A stretch of 64,000 nucleotides of DNA, from the NCBI GenBank assembly GCA_039621445.1, contig CP154954.1, positions 23,324,954 to 23,388,953 on the forward strand, read 5' to 3'. This document shows, one piece after another, positions 40,894-50,900 of this stretch (within the stretch, counting starts at the first letter, position 1; every line of letters begins with the position of its first letter). Position numbers and translations under genes: made by a program. The notes beneath the pieces were generated by a model that was not told the origin of the DNA, did no database searches, and was given only the letters and a program-made list of their open reading frames with translations. This stretch comes from Euglena gracilis (lineage: Eukaryota > Euglenida > Euglenophyceae > Euglenales).

Positions 40894-43800
40894 TGGGATG
40901 TACAAGTGTGAATTGTTTGCGTAGGTTGAAGATGGGCAGATGGGAAAATGAAAGAATACGGACGAGGAAGACCCTGCAGAGGGGACAACGTGTTTTTTAA
41001 ATTCTGTATTCTGCCCCCCCCCCCCGAACTTCGGCTCCGAATGAGCCTGAATCAGGGGGGCAAATAATCCATTCTGACCCCCCCTCCCGATTTCGGCTCT
41101 AAACAGCCAAAAATCAGGTTGGGGATTGGAACCATTCTGTTTTCTGAGAGGGGCTCCCCCCCCCAGTTCTGGGCTTTTGTCACCGAACTGGCTGGGGTGT
41201 TTATGTTTTGGGCTGAAATATTCTGGGTAAATATTTCTCTCTCAGCCCCCCCCCCCCGTTGAGGGCTGACCCAGCCCGAAATGGTCGAGAGGAGGATTAC
41301 TTTTCATGCCAACCGACTGTGGAAAATCCTTAAAATTTCTTCTCGAAATTCTGGCTCTTCTCCCTGTCTGAAAACAGGAGAAAAAACCCCGGGGAGAAAC
41401 TCTGAATTTAATTAATTTTTGATGTGAAGAATCTGAAAATTCTGCACAAACAAACCATAAAAAAGCCTGAAAAAAACTGGGAAAAGAAACTGAGAAAACA
41501 AACTGTCACACTGCCACATCCACAGTCATTCTCATCCTGATTGATTAAATTCCTGCCCCCCCCCCCCAGGGTTTTCGGTTCCGAACAACCGTAAACCTGG
41601 TGGAGGTAAAAATGCACCAGCCACAGCCCAAATCTGTGGTTCTGGGTATTATTGCTGCCCCCCCCCCAGCCTGCCATTATCTGACCCTGGTTCGGGGAGG
41701 AAGAGAGACAAAAAGAGCTGCCCCCCCCCCAGCCCAGAAATTGGCTTCCTTTCGGCCTGATTTCTGCTGGGAGAGATAAAAATGCTGCCCCCCCCCCCCC
41801 AGTCCAGAAATTGGCATTCTTTCAGCCATATTTCGGCTGGGAGAGGTAAAAATGCTGCCCCCCCCCCAGTCCAGAAATTGGCATTCTTTCAGCCATATTT
41901 CGGCTGGGAGAGGTAAAAATGCTGCCCCCCTCCCAGCCCAGGGCCTTTGGTTCTGCAAAACCAAAAACCTGGTGGAGGTCCATAATAAACTGCCCAGGCT
42001 GTAACCACTTAAAATTATTCCGGTGCTACTGAACGCCTGAACCTGGAGGTCAGCAACCCGGGTCACAGAGTGGATGAAACAACCCAAACGACTCCAAATC
42101 TGCTGGGTGAACCGTAAAAAGAATCCATTAAAACATCCTCACCTGGCCCATCTGAACATGCCAGATGACTGTAAATGACATCGGCCATTGGCTCCATGAC
42201 GACCCGGGTCAGTCATCTGGAAACTCAACTGGCTGGGCCGAAAAAAAGCTGTATTTTCTGCTGCTCAGCCTGCCCCCCCCCCCCTCGACCTGTCATCGGC
42301 CAGCTCAGGTCAGGGGGGAAAATTTGTCCAGCCGGATCCCCGACCTGCCTTTGGCTCGGCCATCGGTCAGCCCAGGTTAGGAGAAAAAGTATTAAAAAGT
42401 CTGCCCAGCCTGACCCCCCCCCGACCTGTCATCGGCTCAGGTCAGGGGGAAAAGAACATGGGAAATTCTGCCCAAGCCCCCCCCCCCCTCCCCCGCCGAC
42501 CTGCCTTTGGCCCTCGGCCAGCCCAGGTCAGGGGGAAAGGAGTTTTATAAAAGTCTGCCCAATCAGACCCCCCCCCGACCTGCCATCAGCCAGCTCAGGT
42601 CAGGGGGAAAAGAGTATAAAAAAGTCCCAGCCTGACCCCCCCCGACCTGCCTTCGGCCTGGCCAACCCAGGTCGGGGGGAAAAGATTTTTAACATGAAAG
42701 GTCTGACCGGCTGCCCCCCCCCCCAGCCCAGAATTCGGCCTACTTCCAGCCGCATTTCTGCTGGGGAGGGATTGACATTCCTCCCCCCCCCCGACCTGAC
42801 CACCAGCCCAGGTTTCAGGAGGAGGGGGGAAAAAATAACCATTATTCCTGTCCCCCCAAAAAGCCAGATTATCGGTCCACAGCCGTAAATCTGTGGTGGG
42901 GGAATTTAATGTTGTTCCCCCCCCCCCCGAATTCGGCCAGCCAGCCAAACTTCAGGGTTGGGAAAATATAATTGGTCTGTCACCCCTGGATTCGGCACGA
43001 AACAGCCTGAATTCAGGGTTTTATACATCCCCCCCCCCCAGGTGTTGGCCGACAGCCTGAACCTGGTGGGGAAAGAAACCAAAAGTCTCCGACATAAAAT
43101 ACTCCTTCACTGCCTCCCGGCAGCCTCCCCCCCCCCCCCCCCCCACCCCCCCCCAGCCTCCCCAAAATCCAGCCTTGATAAAAAACCCCCACCCCCCCGA
43201 GCCCCCCACAGCCAATTTTTTACCCCCCCCCCCCCCCCCCCCTCACCTGTCATGAGCCCCCCCCCCCCCGCATACCCCCCAGCCCCCCCCCCCCGTCCCG
43301 AACACATCCAGCCAGGGGGGAAATACCCCCTGCCCCCCCCCCCCCCGACCCCGTGCTGCCCCAGGCTGGCTCCCCCCTCCCTGCCCGAGGCTGAGCTGAA
43401 CTCTTCCTGAAAAACCCAATCTGGGATGGATTGTTGCCATTACCACCCCAGAAAGGTTTTGGATCGCTGGCAAAATTCAGCCCTCCTGGCTGTCCACCCT
43501 TCCACGGGCTGGTCCCCTGCCAGTATAATTGACACCTGGAAAAATCCCTCAAGCAAATTTTTCCAAATTCATGTATTCCCAAAAGCACATTTGGTGAGGG
43601 CAAATACCCTTCACCCCCCCTCATCACTTCTGAAATCATGCTCAGGATAGGCTCGAAACAGAAACCCCCCCCCCTCTGGCTCCACCCTCCCTTTCAGGGG
43701 AAAAATCCCAGGCAGACCCCCCCCCCGTTCTGGTCCCAACACTCCTTGGGGGTCCAGGGAGGAAAACCCCATCCCCCCCCCCCGTTCTGCGACCTCTTCC

Positions 43801-44860
43801 AGAATGGGGGGTCCTGGAATCCCCAAGGCTGGCTCCCCCCCTCCCTGCCCAGGCTGAACTCTTCAGGCCAGGGGAGAATAAAACATTCTGAAACCCAATC
43901 TGGAGTGGATTGTTGCCATTACCACGCCTCAGGGTTTTGGATCGGTCATCCCACTGGACTGCTCCTGAGATTCCTTGGTCCACCATTCGATCGGGCACAC
44001 TGCAAAATTCAGTATAATTCACCACCGTTTGGGTCCCAAAGATCTTGCAAATCTTGAAATTCTGTCCACTGGACTTCGGGTCCGGCAATTCCATGCCGAC
44101 ACCCCATTTGAAATTGACCTGCAAAAAACACAAAGCATTTTCCACCCCATCTCATGCAACCATTCTGTAAAATGCTCACATTTAGGGCGTGGAGGAGGCA
44201 GCCTAGCCCCCATGTGCTTGCAAGGGCGAGTTACTAAATAATCCACAGGTCTAAACCCTGTGGACGTACAAAAGCTCCCCTCAAAACCTCCCTTGTGCTT
44301 TCCAGGGTGAGTTTCTGAACAATCCACAGGTCCAACCCTGTGGACGTCCAAAACCTCCCCTCAAAACCTCCCTCAGGACTCCCAGCTACACTTAGGCCTT
44401 CAGGGGGTGTTTGTGAGGAAAGCTAGTCTAGAGGCCTTGAACCTCTAGACCCTGTGGCCCTCTGTCCAACCCACTGATCATCCACAGTCTCCTTTTGGCA
44501 AAATCCCAACCCTCATGGCTAGGGTCTATGGCTGAACCATATACCCTGAGTCCATTTCTGTTGTTTGTGTGTTGGACCCTTCCAATTGGGGGGGATTTGG
44601 TCCGCGCGTCCCAGGCTCCTTTCTTACCCAGTTGGGATCTCTTAATTTGGTGGGGGATGGCACCTGGAAAACTGCAATTCCACAGCCAGCCCCCCATATC
44701 ATTGGATGCGCCTTCCAAGCGCTATCCAATGATACCCATTTTAAGGCGTCACTCAGCCGTTTCCCAACTTTCACTTCCGGAGCCCACTAGGCCGGAGCGT
44801 GGCTGTCCAAACACCAACACCCCCTCCCTTGCGACCCTAGTCGGACACGCTCAAATCCCA
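40894..44860 (-). repeat. Long LTR-like block 3' of element C (about 4.0 kb)
   Basis: On the minus strand it begins TGGGATTTGAGC and ends ATCCCA, a short inverted terminal match. The right edge is where this copy and the copy at 55,854-60,753 stop matching. Pyrimidine-rich sequence outside the right edge could be a degenerate polypurine tract on the coding strand. The block is filled with poly-C hairpin modules (41,013-43,420) and C-run modules with GTTCTGG (43,660-43,850). A roughly 80-bp duplicate, ATCCACAGGTC-type, lies at 44,220-44,380. No conserved protein is seen, and the proline-rich frames come from C runs. The ends are inferred. Confidence 0.6.
41013..43420. repeat. Array of poly-C/poly-G hairpin modules
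   Basis: Roughly 20 modules of 50-80 bp follow one plan: a C run, a short stem sequence, TCGGC or similar, a loop, the complementary stem, a G run and an A/T-rich spacer. Example: CCCCCCGACCTG at 42,638-42,649 pairs fully with CAGGTCGGGGGG at 42,668-42,679. Other modules use GAATTC, AGAAAT or CAGCCC stems with matching partners. The same series is at about 55,975-59,100. Confidence 0.75.
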
Positions 44861-45370
44861 CCCTTACCCTTACCCACCCCCAATCCGATAGTTGGAGGAA
44901 AAAGGATTTGGCACCCAGCCATCATTATCCACACGATGGGGCCATTCTTTCCGCTCTCCATGGTTCATATGGCACCTCAAACACTCCTCACGTGTGATCC
45001 TCCGCCTCTTGGAATTTAAGTCACCACGTACGGGTGTGGAAATCCACTAGCCTGTGCAGTACATATTTGTGGGAGCGTAGTGACCCCTAGAGTTTAGGCC
45101 ATGAGGCTGGAACCCCGGATCCCCTCCCCCGCTGTCTATACCCCCCTGGGTTGGTTGGGGGTTTATGTATGCACCACGGTCTCTCCTCCCACTGAGACAT
45201 CTGCCATACAACGCTTCTTCTTTGTGGTCTGTGGCGCGCCAGAAAAGGTACTTTTCGGCATCCCCCTGAGGGGACAACGCTTCTTCTTGTGGTCTGTGGC
45301 GCCGCACTTCCCTGAATCAGTCTCCCCCCCCCCAGCCATGGCCAGAACTGTTCCTCGGCCCTGGGCCTCG
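44861..45370 (-). pseudogene. Mosaic of Pol extension and ORF3 sequence
   Basis: This stretch aligns with 45,775-46,260 (Pol C-terminal extension), but pieces of ORF3 are interleaved. The zinc-knuckle word GGACAACGCTTCTTCTTGTG appears at 45,275, and a variant at 45,216, between extension sequence. The minus frame reads QGDAEKYLFWRATDHKEEAL. It is not a functional gene. Confidence 0.6.
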
Positions 45371-45546
45371 GGGTCCATCCGCCTTTTGCTCCTCCTTCTG
45401 TTCTTCACTTGGTACATAAGGAGGTAAGGCTTACTTGGGTGTGCCCTCAATTCTGGTAATGGAGGACGATTTGACTGTGACAGGCCCTTGTCCTTGTCAC
45501 CGTTGGGAGACATACCAACCTGGAATGAAAAATAAACAACCCACAC
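45371..45546 (-). pseudogene. ORF3 N-terminal remnant of element C
   Basis: It matches 61,240-61,415 of element D almost base for base (MSPNGDKDKG and the following EGTPKS-type coding). It is broken off at about 45,370, where extension sequence takes over. The complete form of this gene is seen in D. Confidence 0.6.
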
Positions 45547-45568
45547 CCGGTTTCCTCGAGTCTGTCCT

Positions 45569-46413
45569 TTAATACTCCTCAGGGAAACCGTTTATCAGTG
45601 GTCTCTCCTCGTTCCAAACGAGGAGATACATATCCTCTCTCAAACTTCTCCACGTTTGTTCTCGTACACGCACCCCCCGAACTCCAACGAGTTCAATATG
45701 TGCTGGGTACATATAAGCAGCCAATATCCCCATCTCCAATGGTACTGCCACCTATCCCTTTCCTCCCTTGGCACCCAATCCGGGATAGTTGGAGGAAAAA
45801 GGATTGGCACCCAGCCATCAGGATCCACACGATGGGGCCATTCTTCCGCTCTCCATGGTTCATATTGCACCTCAAACACTCTCACGTGGATCCTCCGCCT
45901 CTTGGATTTCAGGCACCACGTACTGGTGTGTGAAATCCTCCCTCCCAGTAAGGCCCTGTTAAACATTCTTGTGGGAGCGTATTGACCCCTAGAGTTTGAG
46001 GCCATGAGGCTGGAACCCCGGACCCCTCCCCCGCGGTCGATACCCCCCCTGGGTTGGTCCCTGGTGTATGGGTCAGGTGTATGCCACCACGGACATCTAT
46101 CCTCCCCATACATTGGGGCTGCCTGGCAATTTTCTCCTAGAAAAGGTGCTTCGGCATCCCCCGGGGAAAGTGAGAGGTCATCTCCCCTTCCGGGGTCCGA
46201 CTCGCTCTCACTTCCCTGATCAGTCTCCCCTCCCCCCCCCATGGGCAGAACTGTTCCTCGGCCATGGGCTCGTGGTCCACCACGGTGGCGTTGTTTTCCG
46301 GGTTCGTCTGGGACAAGGGAAGGGACAACATGACAACACAACAAGGGAACGAGGGTCTAGGAAAACGTTCGGGAGTCCACCACCTGGAGAAATCCCAACT
46401 TGCCCGCCCCACA
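45569..46413 (-). CDS. C-terminal extension after the chromodomain, element C
   Basis: Segments in neighbouring frames encode an acidic part (QTNPENNATVVDHEPMAEEQ, GSESESDPGRGDDLSLSPGD) and a Trp/Arg-rich globular part (CLKSKRRRIHVRVFEVQYEP, WVPILFPPTIPDWVPREERD, WQYHWRWGYWLLI). It ends REQTWRSLREDMYLLVWNEE and GFPEEY at a TAA. The same end occurs in D at 61,440-61,554, so it is conserved between copies. It follows a TGA at 46,416 and could be a Pol extension or a separate frame. Family unknown. Confidence 0.5.
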
Positions 46414-46415
46414 CC

Positions 46416-47669
46416 TCACTCTGTGGTTGGAGTGGGGGAGAGATGTTTGGTCCAATCCAAACCCAGCCGTTTCTCCTTGCAATACTTTACTAAGTCAGCA
46501 TTGTACCGGGAGAAAAAGTTACCTGTGGGCTCCCACGTCACTTTATCTGACCCTTTCCATTTCGTCTTAAATTCCCAGGTGCCCTGGGGTGTCCTGTGGT
46601 GGCTCAGTATTTCTTCTGTGATCCATTCCTCCGGCCCCGCGTCCGGATCCCAGACCGTTCGCTTGTGATAATACAAGGGAAGGGGGTTACCTCCGAAAGT
46701 GTCATCCACGTAAACTTTTAATGATCGTCGTGGAGCCTTCAGCCGGTGCCCCGGCTTTATCTCCACGACATATGAGCTCTCCCCCTCCCTTGCGACCACC
46801 ACTCCCGGTCCTAGCCACTTGGAATCAAGCTTGTCACCTGCATTGGGGGGTCGCAGGTACCACACCTTTGCCCCAACCTGCAGGTCACTCAAGACATTCC
46901 TCCCCACATTGACTTGGGAGGACTGTTGAATGTGCAAATTGTTGAGCTGCTTTGCCACCACTTGATCAATTTCCTTCATCCTCTTGAAGAATGCATTTGC
47001 CACCTCACACTCAAAAGGAGGCTCCCTGGGAATCCCTCCCAAAGGTCTTTCCCTACCAAACAGAATTTGGTAGGGAGACAGGCCCCCCTCCCTCGGGGTG
47101 TCATGCAGCCTATCAAGAACCTGTGGGAGAGCTTCCACCCATGTAAGCCGCTCATCGATCGGAATCTTGCGGATTCTCTCGATGAGTTGCTGGCCCGCTC
47201 TCTCAGCCCTTCCATTGGTGTTATGAAAATACGCCAGAGAGAAAGCGTGCCTTATTCCCAGAAAAGCACACATTGATTGCCACCAACTGCTGATAAACTG
47301 CGCCCCCTGGTCCGTCGTTACTACAATCGGGACTCCAAAAGGTCGCCATTGGTGAGCAACCATCATTTTTGCCACCCTGCCCCCTGTAAGGCCCTGTTTC
47401 TTACATGGGACAGCCACAACCCACCCACTGTGCCTGTCTACGCACAAGACAATGGCATTATGGAGGGACCCTTCATGCTGAACAGGTGGCATGTCAAAAA
47501 TGTCCAGGGCAACCGAAATCATCGCCTGGGGTGGGATGGGAGTGGGTTCCAAAGGGCCTTCCAAGAATCGGGGTATTTGGCAGGCCTGGCAGGTCTCACA
47601 CTCACCCATCACCACCTTGGCGAACTTTTTCACCGATGCCTCGTCCGCCCACTTGTACCGTACGGACAT
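46416..47669 (-). CDS. Integrase core, C-terminal domain and chromodomain, element C
   Basis: The open segment has 417 codons. It starts within the zinc domain (CETCQACQ), then shows the catalytic triad: Asp56 in VALDIFDMPP, Asp120 in VVTTDQGAQF and Glu156 in NTNGRAERAGQQL, with exactly 35 residues between the last two. A GPY/F module (SKWLGPGVVVAREGESSYVV) and a C-terminal chromodomain (EEWITEEILSHHRTPQGTWE, FKTKWKGSDKVTWEP) follow. This is a typical chromovirus integrase that inserts the cDNA and reads chromatin marks. The annotated start is not a true initiation codon. The zinc domain begins upstream in another frame. Confidence 0.9.
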   Translation of the reverse strand: MSVRYKWADEASVKKFAKVVMGECETCQACQIPRFLEGPLEPTPIPPQAMISVALDIFDMPPVQHEGSLHNAIVLCVDRHSGWVVAVPCKKQGLTGGRVAKMMVAHQWRPFGVPIVVTTDQGAQFISSWWQSMCAFLGIRHAFSLAYFHNTNGRAERAGQQLIERIRKIPIDERLTWVEALPQVLDRLHDTPREGGLSPYQILFGRERPLGGIPREPPFECEVANAFFKRMKEIDQVVAKQLNNLHIQQSSQVNVGRNVLSDLQVGAKVWYLRPPNAGDKLDSKWLGPGVVVAREGESSYVVEIKPGHRLKAPRRSLKVYVDDTFGGNPLPLYYHKRTVWDPDAGPEEWITEEILSHHRTPQGTWEFKTKWKGSDKVTWEPTGNFFSRYNADLVKYCKEKRLGLDWTKHLSPTPTTE

Positions 47670-47840
47670 GGCATCCCACAGCCGTGGGAATCCGGCATGC
47701 CATGGAAATCCCTGACCACTGCGTTATGGAGGCTCCATGGAACACACAGGAGACCATCCACACACATGAAACCATTCTCCACCCTCACACCCTTGGGCCA
47801 TGACATCCCTGGTGTTTGTGTTCGAGCATAAATGGGACCA
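47670..47840 (-). pseudogene. Integrase zinc-domain start, element C
   Basis: In a shifted frame the minus strand encodes VENGFMCVDGLLCVPWSLHN then AVVRDFHGMPDSHG, which matches the start of the His-His-Cys-Cys domain of Ty3/gypsy integrases (DGxLCVP, RDFHxxPxxxH). A frameshift at about 47,665 separates it from the core. Confidence 0.65.
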
Positions 47841-48290
47841 AAACCCCAACTCCCTTCCCGTTTCCACCTGTGTAGGTTTTGTGGGGGGGTGAGGGGGTGT
47901 GGGAGAGAGGAGCGTTGCTTCCCACAGCGTTCCCGTAACTGACGGTCCACTCTCCCACCTGGGTAGACCCCTCCATCCCGTATTCCAAACATTTCCTCTT
48001 TGGATCCCCTTGTGTTGAATTGGGTGGTAGGACCTTTGTTCCATCCTCCTCCCCCACGAGGCATCCCTCACATCCACATGTCCGTCCCTCTCCTTCCTCC
48101 TCGGTAGACCAATGAATCCCATTGTCCTGTCCTCGGATCCTTGTGTTGCAGCTCCTCCTCCTACCTCCGAGCATCCTGTCCTCCTTGTCCTGGGTCCCCG
48201 TCCTTACCACTCCGATGGACCTCGAATCCGCATGCTGTGTGTTGTCCTCGTAACCCCACTGTCCTCCTTCTCCTCACAATTTGGCCATGA
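47841..48290 (-). other. RNase H-integrase linker of element C
   Basis: Frames of 130-145 codons overlap here on the minus strand, rich in Gly, Glu, Arg and Asp. None can be assigned. The position between RNase H and the integrase zinc domain suggests a hypervariable spacer. Confidence 0.4.
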
Positions 48291-48560
48291 CATCTTCCTT
48301 TCCTGGGGTCCGGGCGTATCACGGCACTCGCAGGATATGCCCACCGATATCCGCTATTGTGTTGTCCTTTCCAGGCACGTAACCCACTGTCAAATCATAT
48401 TTTGACAGGTTGGTGCCATCGCGCCCTCCGGCCTAGTGGTCCGCTTGGGGAATCCAGGACCCCCTTCGCCCAGAATTTCAGGCTCCGGTGATCCGTCAAC
48501 ACCAAGATGGGTTGGAGGCCAATCCAAGACTCCCATTTTTGAAGGGCCGCTATTATGGCC
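48291..48560 (-). pseudogene. End of RNase H, element C
   Basis: After an in-frame TAG (48,558-48,560) the frame continues AIIAALQKWESW then LVLTDHRSLKFW. Later, in another frame, KYDLTVGYVPGKDNTIADIG has the last catalytic Asp. The TAG replaces the Tyr of the conserved ETYAI motif. Confidence 0.65.
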
Positions 48561-49429
48561 TATGTTTCCTGCTCTTCCGGCACCCAATTTCGTTGGCTGT
48601 CCGTGAGCTTCCTGCTCATGAACGCCACAGGGGATGTCTTTTTCGCCAAGACATCCTCCACTGTCGGTGCCCGATCCTCGTCTATGAGTTGCTCCAACGT
48701 AGCCCCTATTGCATATTGGCTTGCGTCAGCTCTCAAGACGAAAGGCTTGTCGGGGTTCACCCTTTGCAAGATGAGCTCCCCACAAAGCCTTGATTTGATT
48801 TCCTGAAATGCCTCCTCGTCCTCCTTATCCCACGTGATTCGTTTCTTGGATCCCTTTTTCCCCTCGCTGCGTGGAATTTTCAACTTGTCTTGGAGTCGCG
48901 ACACAACCCGTGCATACTCCTTGACATACGAACTGTAGTAGTTCGTAAAACCCAAAAATGCTCTAAGGGCCGTGATCGTCTGTGGCCTTTGCCATTTCTC
49001 AATGGCCCTGAGCTTGCCAGGTTCTGGTCTACGGGTCCCGTTCTCCAGAACATGGCCGCAAAATGCAACCCCCTTGACAAAAAACTTACACTTTCGGACA
49101 TCACAGATCAATTTGGCATCCTTGAGGACTTCTAGCACCCGTCTCAGGTCCCTGTCGTGGGCTGCTAGGAGATCCTCCCCCTCCTCCACCCGAGTTCCAA
49201 CCAAGATATCATCGATGAAGGGGTCAGCTACATCCCTCACCGATGATAATACGTCCTCCATCATCTGTTGGAACTGTTGACTGGCGTTTGTCAGACCCAT
49301 TAGATTTACCCTATACTGGAAAAGCCCCCAGTGGAGTGTAACAAGCTGTGATGGGTCGACTATCTGGGTGTAAGGGTTGCTGGTGGAAGGCCTGCCGCAA
49401 ATCCATGATGGAAAAAATTTGCCTTCCAC
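48560..49429 (-). CDS. RT palm-thumb and first half of RNase H, element C
   Basis: From about residue 37 the protein matches Ty3/gypsy RT: FQYRVNLMGLTNASQQFQQM, FIDDILVGTRVEEGEDLLAA (catalytic box with Phe-Ile-Asp-Asp), CKFFVKGVAFCGHVLENGTR and LRAFLGFTNYYSSYVKEYAR. RNase H then starts at PFVLRADASQYAIGATLEQL and runs to SPVAFMSRKLTDSQRNWVPE, EQET. The first 36 codons are out of frame. It is separated from the N-terminal RT part by a frameshift at about 49,318. Confidence 0.88.
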   Translation of the reverse strand: MEGKFFPSWICGRPSTSNPYTQIVDPSQLVTLHWGLFQYRVNLMGLTNASQQFQQMMEDVLSSVRDVADPFIDDILVGTRVEEGEDLLAAHDRDLRRVLEVLKDAKLICDVRKCKFFVKGVAFCGHVLENGTRRPEPGKLRAIEKWQRPQTITALRAFLGFTNYYSSYVKEYARVVSRLQDKLKIPRSEGKKGSKKRITWDKEDEEAFQEIKSRLCGELILQRVNPDKPFVLRADASQYAIGATLEQLIDEDRAPTVEDVLAKKTSPVAFMSRKLTDSQRNWVPEEQET

Positions 49430-49958
49430 CCTGTTTCACCAACAAATCTTCAATCACAGGTAGTGGATATGAGATCCTCCGAGTCTGGGAATTCGGACCT
49501 CTCATATCTACCACCCCTCGCCAGTCACCATCCTTTTTCGGAACAACAAAGGTATTGGACACCCCCTCAGGAATTCTTTCTATGTACCCCCGGTCCTGCC
49601 ATTCCCTTGTCACTTTGCAATGGGCCTCGAACTTCTCCCCGTGCAAGCGAAAAGGTTTGGCTCGGGTGGGTACGGCACCTTCCTTGAGGGGTATTGAAGC
49701 ATTCCCATATGGGCCTCTGACAGGTGGGTCCTTGAGCGGTTCCTTGTCAAAGACCACCCCGTCATAATCCCTCTGAATTTTTTCTCGCAGGTCAAGAATT
49801 CTGGGATCCACATTTTCCTCCTCACGTGCCTCAACAATGTTGCGTATGGCCTTGGAATTGCCCAGGTGCTGCAACGCCTTGGCAATACGCCTCCTCTCAG
49901 CCCGGGTGAGCTTTTCACCGTCACAATTGTGACCCTCAGGTGGTACTTGAAACTTCAC
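49311..49958 (-). CDS. RT fingers and palm start, element C
   Basis: The frame contains KEGAVPTRAKPFRLHGEKFE, VTREWQDRGYIERIPEGVSN, FVVPKKDGDWRGVVDMRGPN and FSIMDLRQAFHQQPLHPDSR, the RT motifs before the catalytic box. It follows the protease frame in register, separated only by a TAA (49,959-49,961). The TAA overlaps a donor-like GTAAGT. It may be a nonsense mutation. The frame is lost at about 49,318 within the palm. Confidence 0.85.
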   Translation of the reverse strand: MKFQVPPEGHNCDGEKLTRAERRRIAKALQHLGNSKAIRNIVEAREEENVDPRILDLREKIQRDYDGVVFDKEPLKDPPVRGPYGNASIPLKEGAVPTRAKPFRLHGEKFEAHCKVTREWQDRGYIERIPEGVSNTFVVPKKDGDWRGVVDMRGPNSQTRRISYPLPVIEDLLVKQGGRQIFSIMDLRQAFHQQPLHPDSRPITACYTPLGAFPV

Positions 49959-50900
49959 TTACCACAGGATTTCTTCAAACTCAGTGTCAAAACCCTGTGA
50001 AATGGGAGCTTGCATTGGGATTCCGGACCTTTGTGGTTCCTCCTCACGGATCACCCTCACACGTCTCCTTTGGTCCTTTCCACACCGTTTCCTCTTTTGT
50101 TTCCTCTCTCCTGTCCAACCGTACAGGAGAGCAAAATACGGTTCATCAATGGCCAAGGCTTTATGGTGGGGGAAAACGCCAATGTGATTCTGGGACATCC
50201 ATGGAAAAGACAGAATTGCATCCACCTCCATGGATGCTTCATAAAATTCCGTCTCACACGAGACCAGATTCGGCAGAAATTCCCCGTTGAACTTCTGTCG
50301 AAAGGTCACCCCCAATGTGACCTTCTTGTTTCCCCCATCCATTACTTGATTGTTAGCTGTCACCAATCTGATTGGCTGATCAGCATATTCCAAAAATCTG
50401 GACTCAAGCAAACCTGCCTTAATCAGGTTCACCTGGGCCCCGGTATCGATGAGGGCATTCAAAACCATGCCTTCACCATTTGGTAATCGTACAAACAGTC
50501 TCATGAGCAATTGTAAATCCTCGCCTGTTTGCACAATTTTATTCAGCTTGAACTTCGACACCCGGTTCAAGCACCGATGTGGAATAAATTCAGTGGGCAA
50601 TTTCACTGGGGGTGAGGTCCTTTCACCCAGCCCCGAATAATTTTGCCCCTTGCGTAATGGGGGTGCACTCATCAGGTAATCCACCAATGCACCAGGCATC
50701 CTCCCCTTTTGCTTGGGTGAAAAACTCATCTCATTTCCACCCAGCCTTTCTCGGTGTCTCCTGGTGCCCCAGGGGGTTACCACCAGGTTTTCACAGGTCT
50801 GTTTATCACAAAACATTAGGGAGGGCCGCAATTCGTGGACAACACCAAATTCTTGTTGGCTTCTGGTAGCCCCAACAAGAAAATTGGCAATAATCCACAT
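49959..50900 (-). CDS. Methyltransferase C-terminus and protease, element C
   Basis: Residues about 23-78 (HELRPSLMFCDKQTCENL, HRERLGG, KGRMPGALVDYLMSAP) look like the C-terminal tail of the methyltransferase whose main part is in the previous frame. Residues about 140-240 are a retropepsin: NALIDTGAQVNLIKAGLL with the intact Asp-Thr-Gly (Asp152, nt about 50,447), QPIRLVTANNQVMDGG and VDAILSFPWMSQNHIGVFPH. The last 60 residues are basic linker (ERKQKRKRCGKDQRRR). The protease would cut the Gag-Pol product. It reads in frame toward RT apart from the TAA at 49,959. Confidence 0.8.
   Translation of the reverse strand: MWIIANFLVGATRSQQEFGVVHELRPSLMFCDKQTCENLVVTPWGTRRHRERLGGNEMSFSPKQKGRMPGALVDYLMSAPPLRKGQNYSGLGERTSPPVKLPTEFIPHRCLNRVSKFKLNKIVQTGEDLQLLMRLFVRLPNGEGMVLNALIDTGAQVNLIKAGLLESRFLEYADQPIRLVTANNQVMDGGNKKVTLGVTFRQKFNGEFLPNLVSCETEFYEASMEVDAILSFPWMSQNHIGVFPHHKALAIDEPYFALLYGWTGERKQKRKRCGKDQRRRVRVIREEEPQRSGIPMQAPISQGFDTEFEEILW

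Noticed and set aside
42175-42888. Proline-rich frames of up to 237 codons in the LTR-like block, and their copies at 58,200-58,800
   Set aside because: They depend on C runs whose lengths differ between the two copies, so the frames are not conserved.
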